Source of the DNA: Labilibacter marinus
GTDB taxonomy: Bacteria; Bacteroidota; Bacteroidia; Bacteroidales; Marinilabiliaceae
Assembly (NCBI RefSeq): GCF_001659685.2
Contig: NZ_LXYE02000034.1
Span: forward strand, 168,566-232,565
Direction: 5' to 3'
Length of the DNA: 64,000 nt
Below are positions 44,267 to 51,836 of the stretch, piece by piece. A model generated the notes under the pieces. It ran no database searches. It had not been told where the DNA came from and saw only the letters and a list, made by a program, of their open reading frames with translations. How positions within the stretch are numbered: position 1 is the stretch's first letter; each line of letters starts with the position of its first letter. The position numbers and the translations under genes were made by a program.

Positions 44267-46351
44267 ATGAGTAAAAAATGGATATACTTAGTATTATTAG
44301 TGCTTATTTCTGCCAATGCTATGGCACAAAGAGGTCTTGGACCCGAGCAGGAAGGTGGCGAAAGCGAACCAACAACAACTGCTGTTCATCCTAAGGATAG
44401 GTTGAGATCTTGGAAACTGGAGGATGACTTTACGTTCGCGGATTCACTTGCGATTGATACGATTACTTCTGGATTTCAACAATATAACCCTATTTTTAAG
44501 GAAAGTTTTTCGGCTATACATCTGGGTAATAGTGGTGCCGCTTATCACTCTAACTTATTATCCGCTAAAAAAACATTTAACGAATTTATTTTCATCAATT
44601 CTCTGCATACTTATTTTATTAAGCCTGCAGATATTACTTTTTATAACAGTAGAGTACCTTATACTAACCTTAGTTATTATTATACGGCTCCTAAAAGACG
44701 CTCAGAAGAAAATGTTTCTGCTTTTTTTACACAAAATATTACTCCTAATTGGAATTTTGGCTTAAAATACCACTTGTTATCATCTATTGGGGCTTACGAA
44801 GGGCAGACAGCAGATAATAGGAACTTTAACTTTTTTATGAGTTATAATGGACCTAAGTATTCTATACATGGTGTGTTCGCCTATAATAAGATAACACATC
44901 AGCAAAGTGGTGGTATTTATAAGGATAGTACCATATTTATTACGAACCCAGGAGATCAATATGGTAATGCGGAGGATGTTCCCGTAAAATATTCAGATGC
45001 CGTAAATACAGTTGAGAATTATAATTTCTTTTTTACACAATCTTTAGGTATTGGTAAAATAAAGTTAGCACCTAAACACAATGTTATTCCTGATAGCTCT
45101 ACTGTTTCAGATTCTACTTTAATAGGTAGGGAAGAATTAATTTTTGAAGAAGAGGAGGTCGAGCTGCCTGTAAGTACTATATTTCATACTTTTGATTTAA
45201 GTACATATAAACGTAAGTATGAAATTCCTAATTTATCAACCTACATGAGTGATGATGATGAACCAGAGCTACCTTTGTATGGAACTAATTATATAAACCC
45301 TATCACTACAGAGGACAGTATTAGGTATACTAATATTATAAATACTTTCCAGATAAAGTTTAATGAGGAAGCCAACTCTATATTTAAGTTTGGTGTTAGG
45401 GCCTATATAACCAATGAAATAAAACATTATAAATTTCAATCGGATACATTAATAACACCCAATGAAGATGAGGATGAGGATGATTTAATATCTTTTGTTA
45501 GAAGTGATACAACTTTGGTAAGTACGCATATTGGAGGTCAGATTTTTAAGAATATAGGAGATAACTTTTGGTGGAATGTAGGGGCGAAATTATACGTGCA
45601 AGGATATAAAGCTGGAGATATTCAAGTTGATGGAAATATAAATACGCTATATAAGGTTTTTAAAGATACGGCGGGTATATATGCCAGAGGAAAGATTGAT
45701 TTAAGAACCGCTGAGTTTCTGGAGGAAAATTATTTCTCTAACCATTTTCAGTGGAGTAAAAACTTTAAACAAGAAAAGATCATCAATATTGAGGGAGGTG
45801 TAAATATTCCAAGTAGAAGCATGAAGCTTTCGTTCGAGTCTAAATCTTTTACCGATTATATATATTGGGATTATGATGCATTACCTGCGCAATCCACAGA
45901 TTTAATTAGTGCATTTCAGATTTCGTTATATAAGAATTTTAAGGTGGGAGCTTTTCATAGTGATAATAAGTTGGCTTATCAGGTTACCTCAGATAAAGAA
46001 TTGTATCCATTGCCCGACTTTGCAGGATTATCATCTAATTATTTTAATTTTTATTTGGCAAAAAGAGTGTTGAATGTACAAATTGGTATGGATGTAAAAT
46101 ACCATACAGAGTATTATACACCTGCTTACATGCCAGCTACAGGTCAGTTTTATTTACAAGATAAGCAGCTAGTGGGTAATTATCCATTTATGGATGCTTT
46201 TATGAACCTTCAATTAAAGCGTGCGCGTATTTTCCTTAAGTTCGATCATTTTAATAAGAGCTTTATGGATAATAATTACTTTTTAACATTGGGTTATCCT
46301 AATGCTCCAATGCGTTTTCAATTCGGCCTTTCATGGAATTTCTATGATTAA
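44267..46351 (+). CDS. Putative porin (Porin_10 family)
   Basis: This 694-residue outer-membrane barrel has a signal peptide ending ANAMAQ and many amphipathic strands, finishing with an aromatic strand (FGLSWNFYD). Text such as SYYYTAPKRRSEENVSAFFTQN is typical of the Bacteroidota Porin_10 family. The ATG at 44267 is set by the promoter; the TTG at 44258 would fall inside the -7 box. The substrate is unknown. No related glycan genes flank it. Confidence 0.85.
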   Translation: MSKKWIYLVLLVLISANAMAQRGLGPEQEGGESEPTTTAVHPKDRLRSWKLEDDFTFADSLAIDTITSGFQQYNPIFKESFSAIHLGNSGAAYHSNLLSAKKTFNEFIFINSLHTYFIKPADITFYNSRVPYTNLSYYYTAPKRRSEENVSAFFTQNITPNWNFGLKYHLLSSIGAYEGQTADNRNFNFFMSYNGPKYSIHGVFAYNKITHQQSGGIYKDSTIFITNPGDQYGNAEDVPVKYSDAVNTVENYNFFFTQSLGIGKIKLAPKHNVIPDSSTVSDSTLIGREELIFEEEEVELPVSTIFHTFDLSTYKRKYEIPNLSTYMSDDDEPELPLYGTNYINPITTEDSIRYTNIINTFQIKFNEEANSIFKFGVRAYITNEIKHYKFQSDTLITPNEDEDEDDLISFVRSDTTLVSTHIGGQIFKNIGDNFWWNVGAKLYVQGYKAGDIQVDGNINTLYKVFKDTAGIYARGKIDLRTAEFLEENYFSNHFQWSKNFKQEKIINIEGGVNIPSRSMKLSFESKSFTDYIYWDYDALPAQSTDLISAFQISLYKNFKVGAFHSDNKLAYQVTSDKELYPLPDFAGLSSNYFNFYLAKRVLNVQIGMDVKYHTEYYTPAYMPATGQFYLQDKQLVGNYPFMDAFMNLQLKRARIFLKFDHFNKSFMDNNYFLTLGYPNAPMRFQFGLSWNFYD

Positions 46352-46387
46352 CCAAAAGGTATAAAAATTGTCACTCGTCAAATCATG

Positions 46388-46418
46388 TTTGTGGCAGTTA
46401 ATAATTCATTTATCTTTG
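46388..46418 (+). promoter_or_regulatory. Promoter of the MltF-like gene
   Basis: TTTG (46388-46391), 19 nt, then TATCTTTG (46411-46418): a full match to the Bacteroidota TTTG-N19-TAnnTTTG promoter. It lies inside the longer reading frame and fixes the start at 46443. Confidence 0.75.
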
Positions 46419-46442
46419 TTGCTTCAAAGTAAAGTGTTGTGT

Positions 46443-47867
46443 ATGAGATTAATTGTTAAGTTTGGTTTGTTGGTAGCATGCGTAATGGTATCGTGTACTA
46501 CAAAAACATCAAAAACAGAGCAAGAGGAAGTAAAGCAGGAAATAACTTTTGATTTAGAAGAAATTCAACAGCGTGGTAAACTTAAAGTTATCACCGACTA
46601 TAATTCCACTAACTATTTTATTTATAAAGGTCGCCCTATGGGTTATCAGCTGGAATTACTGGAGGAACTGTGTAATAACTTGAATATTAAATTAGAGGTT
46701 ATTGTAAGTAATGATGTGGATGAAAATATTGCCGATCTTCAGTCGGGAAGGATTGATTTAATAGCACAGAATCTTACGGTTACCCGAGAACGAAGCAAGA
46801 TCATTCAGTTTACAGAACCGCATACTTTCTCACGTCAAGTATTAGTTCAGCGTAAGCATGAAAATAAGAAAGATAAGCGAGATAAGGAACGTTTTAATGA
46901 GCTGATTCGTAATCAGCTAGATTTAGCGGGAAAAACTATATATGTACAAAAAGGTTCTTCGTATGTAACGCGCTTGCGTCATTTATCAGATGAAATTGGG
47001 GATAGCATTAATGTGGTAGAAATACCCGATTATGAAGCTGAGCAATTAATAGATTTAGTTGCAGAAGGCGAGATTGAATTTACGATATGTGATGAAAATT
47101 TAGCCAAGGTAAATTTAAATTATTACGATAATATAGATATAGAAACGGCGATTAGTTTTCCACAGAAAATAGCCTGGGGGTTAAGAAAGACTTCACCAGA
47201 CTTATTACATGTTATAAATAATTGGTTAGTTCGTTTTCGTAAAACAACCAAGTACCGTTTGATTTATAAAAAATACTTCGAGAATAGAAGATCAACGCAT
47301 ATTGTTGATGCTGGCTTTAATTCATTAAAAGGAGGTTTAGTTTCTAAATTTGATGAGATCATTAAAAAGGAAAGTGAAACCATTGATTGGGACTGGAGAT
47401 TAGTGGCCGCTTTAATTTATCAGGAATCCCGTTTTTTACCAGAGGTGAAAAGTTGGGCAGGAGCGCAAGGGCTAATGCAGTTGATGCCAGAAACGGCTCA
47501 AACATTTGGTGTAAGTGATGTAACTTCTCCAGAGCAGAATATTAGGGGTGGCATTAAATTTATTAAGTGGTTAGATTCTAGATTAACACTGAGGATTGAT
47601 GATCCTGAAGAGCGTTTGAAATTTATACTGGCCTCATATAATGTTGGTTTAGGGCATGTGTTAGACGCTATGCGACTTGCCGAGAAGAATGGTAAGAATC
47701 CTAAGATATGGGAAGATAACGTAGATTATTACCTACTAAATAAGTCGCAACCGGTTTATTTTAACGATCCAGTTGTGCAATTTGGTTATTGCCGAGGGGC
47801 AGAACCTTACGCTTACGTTATAGAGATACTTGATCGTTATGAGCATTACAAGAATCTAATGGATTAG
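46443..47867 (+). CDS. mltF: MltF-like lytic murein transglycosylase, lipoprotein
   Basis: This 474-residue envelope lipoprotein (lipobox MVSC) has an N-terminal solute-binding-like domain (about 40-270; GRPMGYQLELLEEL, DLIAQNLTVTRER) and a C-terminal SLT lysozyme-like domain. IYQESRF holds the catalytic Glu328, and GLMQLMPETA is the SLT signature. It should cleave peptidoglycan glycan strands to 1,6-anhydromuropeptides. The 3' 50 nt overlap the convergent NUDIX gene. Confidence 0.9.
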   Translation: MRLIVKFGLLVACVMVSCTTKTSKTEQEEVKQEITFDLEEIQQRGKLKVITDYNSTNYFIYKGRPMGYQLELLEELCNNLNIKLEVIVSNDVDENIADLQSGRIDLIAQNLTVTRERSKIIQFTEPHTFSRQVLVQRKHENKKDKRDKERFNELIRNQLDLAGKTIYVQKGSSYVTRLRHLSDEIGDSINVVEIPDYEAEQLIDLVAEGEIEFTICDENLAKVNLNYYDNIDIETAISFPQKIAWGLRKTSPDLLHVINNWLVRFRKTTKYRLIYKKYFENRRSTHIVDAGFNSLKGGLVSKFDEIIKKESETIDWDWRLVAALIYQESRFLPEVKSWAGAQGLMQLMPETAQTFGVSDVTSPEQNIRGGIKFIKWLDSRLTLRIDDPEERLKFILASYNVGLGHVLDAMRLAEKNGKNPKIWEDNVDYYLLNKSQPVYFNDPVVQFGYCRGAEPYAYVIEILDRYEHYKNLMD

Positions 47868-48519
47868 AATCGAGTAAGGTGTTGATGATTTCTTTTAGCT
47901 CACTAATGATCATGGCTGTGGCACCCCATATTTGATGATTATCAACATTAAAATAAGGCGCTTTAATGTTGTGTCCATTAATTGTTCTAATAAAGATATC
48001 TAAGGCTTTAGGAGATATTAAATCATTTAATGGAGCTTCTATAATCTTTTCTACTTCGTAACTGTCTGGTATAAATGTAGGCAGTTCTTTAGTATAGGCA
48101 ATATACGGGGTTACATTAAAATTACTGTTGGGAATATAGGTTGGCGTTAAACTTCCCAGAATTTGTAGGTTTTCTGAGGTCACGCCTATTTCTTCATGCG
48201 TTTCTCGCAAAGCAGTTTCCAATAAATTTTTGTCCTGAGGTTCTACTTTTCCGCCAGGTAAACTAATTTGTCCGCTATGCGCTCCGTTGTATTTGGGGCG
48301 CTGAGTAAAAGGAATGTGCAACTGATTATCCTTCATATACAATAATATCAATACGCTACTTTCCCGAATTTCATCACGATTAGGAATAATTTTACCTGTA
48401 AAGCGAACATTAGGCGACATTTTATTTTGTGCCTTTTTACCTGGTAATTCTCCTTCGAGTAATTCTTTTAGCTGATTGATAAAATGGTCGTGCATATATA
48501 CATTGTTTGATTCTATCAT
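47818..48519 (-). CDS. NUDIX hydrolase, CoA pyrophosphatase (NudL) type
   Basis: This 233-residue cytosolic enzyme has the CoA-pyrophosphatase motif IPFTQRPKYNGAHSGQISLP followed by a Nudix box ending RETHEEIGV. It probably splits CoA or its derivatives to 3',5'-ADP and phosphopantetheine. Its tail is longer than usual and overlaps the MltF-like gene by 50 nt on the other strand. Confidence 0.88.
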   Translation of the reverse strand: MIESNNVYMHDHFINQLKELLEGELPGKKAQNKMSPNVRFTGKIIPNRDEIRESSVLILLYMKDNQLHIPFTQRPKYNGAHSGQISLPGGKVEPQDKNLLETALRETHEEIGVTSENLQILGSLTPTYIPNSNFNVTPYIAYTKELPTFIPDSYEVEKIIEAPLNDLISPKALDIFIRTINGHNIKAPYFNVDNHQIWGATAMIISELKEIINTLLDSNPLDSCNAHNDQVSL

Positions 48520-48939
48520 TAAGATAGTAAAAAAATGAAATATTAAGAATAGTAGGGTGAAAGTTTTAATAGAATCGAATAATTCAGTTGGGGTAGGAGC
48601 AAAAAAAAATGCTGAACGTTTCCAGCATTTTTTCTCATTGTCTTGTCTTTAATTTAAACCTTTTGTATAAATACGTTATATGTAATATAAAAAGCGTGCC
48701 ATAAATTGTAAGTGATTTGTGCTTCTGTTTTGTGTGGGTTGTAGGTTGCAGATAATGAATGGTTTATAGTGTAATAAAAAATACAGAGTTGTTGTTGTTA
48801 GCGCATTTTGTTATTTTTTGTAATTGCCCATTATCGTACAGCTGGTGTTCGTAGTAGAACAAAATTACACAAGAGAGGAATATTCTGTATAATTATACAG
48901 TTTTTAGCCTAATTCATTGTTGTAAGCACAAAGAGAGTA
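48520..48939 (-). other. Long 3' region of the LolC/E-like gene with two hairpins
   Basis: This 420-nt gap has no credible reading frame. On the minus strand a strong terminator (48633-48604) lies about 300 nt beyond the LolC/E-like stop codon. A 16-bp palindrome CTGTATAATTATACAG at 48885-48900, followed on the plus strand by TTTTT, lies near the stop codon. The space could be a long 3' untranslated region or hold a small RNA. Confidence 0.4.
48604..48633 (-). terminator. Rho-independent terminator
   Basis: AAATGCTG and CAGCATTT pair around an 8-nt loop and both sides have A/T runs; on the minus strand nine T residues follow. Confidence 0.8.
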
Positions 48940-50184
48940 TCAATCAAATCGAATGGCTTCTACTGGAGTTATTTTAGTGGCTAAATAAGAAGGTGCTATC
49001 ATCATTAAATACGAAACCAGTATCGTACCAATATTAAGGTATATTAGATGTAATGGGTTTAAATAAATAGGCACTGTGCTTAAATAATAGTTCTCTGGGT
49101 CAAGAGATATAATTCCAAAATGCTGTTGCAGTAGACAAATAGAGATGCCAATTATATTTCCTATAATAACGCCCTTGGCAATAATAAACGTAGCTAAATA
49201 CATAAATACACGCCTGATGTCATGATTCTGCTTACCCAGAGCTTTCAGAATCCCAATCATTGCTGTACGCTCAAGGATTATAATTAATAAGCCTGAAATC
49301 ATATTAAAACCAGCAACAAGTACAACTAGGGTAAGAATGATGGCTACATTCATATCTAATAAACCAAGCCATCCGAACATTTGCGGCTGTTGTTGCAAAA
49401 TGGTAGTGGTGCGCAGCAATCCTCCATCGGGCGATATTTTCGAAGCTGCCATTATATCAACTTGATGAGCCAACTCGTTAGTCTGTTCAAACTTATCTAG
49501 GGTAATTTCATATCCTGTAATCTGATTATCTTCCCAGTTATTGAGTTTAATAATATGGCGTATATCAGCAAAAATAAAAACCTTATCAAATTCGGGTAAG
49601 CTAGAATCGTAAATAGCAGAAATTTTAAAGTTTCGAGCTCTAATTTTATCTTTAAAAAAGTAGGTAGGAACTTTGTCTCCAACTTTTAATCCTAGCAACT
49701 GAGAAAGAGTTCTGGATATAATAATATCGTTAGATGTCTTTTTCTGTGTGACATCTGGGTTTTCACCTTCAATAATAATCTGATTAAAAAAGTCCCAGTC
49801 AAAGTCGTGGCCAATGCCTTTAATAACTACTCCTTGAATATTGTTCTCGGTTTTTAATAAACCTGGTTTAACTGCAAACTCTTGAATCTTTTTTATGCCA
49901 GGAATAGCCTGTAACTGCTCAACAAAGTCCGCATCTCGTTCAATAGGGTTGGTTTCCAGAGAAGAATTGTAATCGTAATTAACGACTTGAATATGAGCCC
50001 CAAATCCAATTATTTTGTTTCTGATTTCTCGTTTAAATCCTGTTCCAATAGCCAAAGACAAAATCATAACTGTTACCCCTAAAGCAATGCCAATGGTAGC
50101 AACAGTTATAATAGGGCCAGATAATTTTTTACCTGTTATTTCTCCCTTACGTATTTTATTGGCTATATATAAATTTAAATTCAA
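48940..50184 (-). CDS. LolC/LolE-like ABC transporter permease (FtsX family)
   Basis: This 414-residue inner-membrane permease has four transmembrane helices (one near residue 30, three after 275) around a large periplasmic MacB-like domain. The N-terminus NLYIANKIRKGE and C-terminus ITPVEAIRFD are typical of the LolC/E group, which extracts lipoproteins for outer-membrane transport. The start is a TTG: an in-frame TGA lies two codons upstream and the next Met is inside the first helix. No ATPase gene is adjacent. Confidence 0.88.
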   Translation of the reverse strand: MNLNLYIANKIRKGEITGKKLSGPIITVATIGIALGVTVMILSLAIGTGFKREIRNKIIGFGAHIQVVNYDYNSSLETNPIERDADFVEQLQAIPGIKKIQEFAVKPGLLKTENNIQGVVIKGIGHDFDWDFFNQIIIEGENPDVTQKKTSNDIIISRTLSQLLGLKVGDKVPTYFFKDKIRARNFKISAIYDSSLPEFDKVFIFADIRHIIKLNNWEDNQITGYEITLDKFEQTNELAHQVDIMAASKISPDGGLLRTTTILQQQPQMFGWLGLLDMNVAIILTLVVLVAGFNMISGLLIIILERTAMIGILKALGKQNHDIRRVFMYLATFIIAKGVIIGNIIGISICLLQQHFGIISLDPENYYLSTVPIYLNPLHLIYLNIGTILVSYLMMIAPSYLATKITPVEAIRFD

Positions 50185-50337
50185 GGCTCAATGTCGTTAA
50201 AGCGTTTATATCGGCCTAAAGATAATGATTCCTCTGAAACCCCATAAGAACCCACAAGGTATAATGCTGCATTGTTTGAATCGACCTTTAACTATCGACT
50301 TTCTTACTTTACAAACTTAATACTAGCCTAATAAATT

Positions 50338-51534
50338 TTATTTTCTTCCAGGATAAACCTCCAAAGCCTTTTCTAATACAACAAGTGCCTTTTTTAAATC
50401 CTCCACATTTAACACATAGGCAATACGTACTTCGTCTTTACCTAAATACCTGCTAAAATAAAAGCCAGATCCAGGTGCCATCATAACGGTTTGTCCTTCG
50501 TATTCAAAATCACGAAGAATCCATTCGCAAAAATCATCAGAATCTTTTACAGGAAGCTTAGCCATGGTATAAAACGCTCCTTTAGGAAGTAAGGATTTTA
50601 CACCAGGTATTTTATTCAGACCCTCAACCAACACATTCCTGCGTTCTATGTATTCATCATAAACGCCCTGTGTATAGTCAGGAGCAGCATCTAATGAAGC
50701 ACATGCAGCAATTTGGCCCAATAAAGGCGGACTTAATCGAGCTTGAGCAAATTTCATAGCAGACGCAATTACCGTTTTGTTTTTGCTCACTAAAGCGCCA
50801 ATTCTAATACCGCACTCGCTGTAACGCTTACTTACAGAATCAATCAGTACTACGTTTTCTTCAAGCCCTTTCAGGTTTAAAGCTGAAAAATGCTCATAAC
50901 CATCGTAACAGAATTCCCGATAAACTTCATCCGACAATAAGAATAAATCGTTTTCTAAAACAATACTTCGTAAAGTTTCTAATTCATCTTCAGAGTATAG
51001 ATAGCCTGTTGGATTATTCGGATTGCAAATAAAAATGCCTTTGGTTTTTGCCGTAATTAGTTTTTGAAACTCCTTAATAGGAGGTAAGGAATAATCGTCA
51101 CAGTACTTTGATGTAATAGGTTTTATGTTGATACCCATAGCTTCTCCAAAACTACTGTAGTTAGCGTAGAATGGTTCAGGAATAATAATTTCATCACCAG
51201 GATTAAAGCAGCAAAAAAAGGCAAATATAAATGCCTCCGAACCTCCTGTGGTAACCAAAATATCTTCCTTGTCAACATCAATGTCAAATCGTCCATAGTA
51301 TTTGGTAAGCTTTTCGCGATACTCAGGTAAACCAGCCGAATGAGTATATTCTAATACTTCTCTGTCAATATTTTTAATGGCCTGTATAGCTTCCACAGGT
51401 GTGTTAATATCTGGTTGACCTATATTTAAATAAAAAACTTCTGTCCCTTTTTCTTTAGCTGCATCTGCAAAAGGTACTAATTTACGTATTGGAGAAGAGG
51501 GCATATCATAACCTCTTTTTGAAATAGACGGCAT
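50338..51534 (-). CDS. Class I/II PLP-dependent aminotransferase
   Basis: This 398-residue cytosolic enzyme is an aspartate-aminotransferase-fold protein. YLNIGQPDINTP is the N-terminal block, NPNNPTGYLYS binds cofactor and substrate, DEVYREFCYDG follows, and Lys236 in DSVSKRYSECGIRIG forms the Schiff base with PLP. A perfect -7 box TACTTTTG at 51564-51557 gives a leader of about 20 nt. The amino-acid substrate is not determined. Confidence 0.9.
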   Translation of the reverse strand: MPSISKRGYDMPSSPIRKLVPFADAAKEKGTEVFYLNIGQPDINTPVEAIQAIKNIDREVLEYTHSAGLPEYREKLTKYYGRFDIDVDKEDILVTTGGSEAFIFAFFCCFNPGDEIIIPEPFYANYSSFGEAMGINIKPITSKYCDDYSLPPIKEFQKLITAKTKGIFICNPNNPTGYLYSEDELETLRSIVLENDLFLLSDEVYREFCYDGYEHFSALNLKGLEENVVLIDSVSKRYSECGIRIGALVSKNKTVIASAMKFAQARLSPPLLGQIAACASLDAAPDYTQGVYDEYIERRNVLVEGLNKIPGVKSLLPKGAFYTMAKLPVKDSDDFCEWILRDFEYEGQTVMMAPGSGFYFSRYLGKDEVRIAYVLNVEDLKKALVVLEKALEVYPGRK

Positions 51535-51836
51535 AATTTTTGTTTATGTTGGCAAGCAAAAGTACCTAAAAAGCTGTCATTTGTCATATATTTGAAGATT
51601 ATTTTTCAAAAAATGATTTCTTTAGTTAATCTTGTGTTAAATAAACCTGTATTTTTATAAGTATATAAATCAACAATTATATTTGTTGTATGTCTGTTAT
51701 ATACAGAGGTAATTTATAACTATAAATGGTTATCATACCAAGTTTACTTTTAAATTAGTTTTATAGAATTAAAATATAAAACTCATTTGAGTGTAATTTT
51801 GAATTGTACCATAACCTGGAACTAAAACCTTAAGTA
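51535..51836. promoter_or_regulatory. Divergent promoters of the aminotransferase and DUF5686 genes
   Basis: Minus strand: TACTTTTG at 51564-51557. Plus strand: TAATTTTG at 51794-51801, about 40 nt before the DUF5686 start. Neither has a clear TTTG box at 19 nt. Nothing else was recognised in this 302-nt AT-rich gap. Confidence 0.55.

Noticed and set aside
46368..46442. 25-residue N-terminal extension of the MltF-like protein
   Set aside because: It starts with TTG and covers a full TTTG-N19-TAnnTTTG promoter; the lipoprotein signal starts at 46443.
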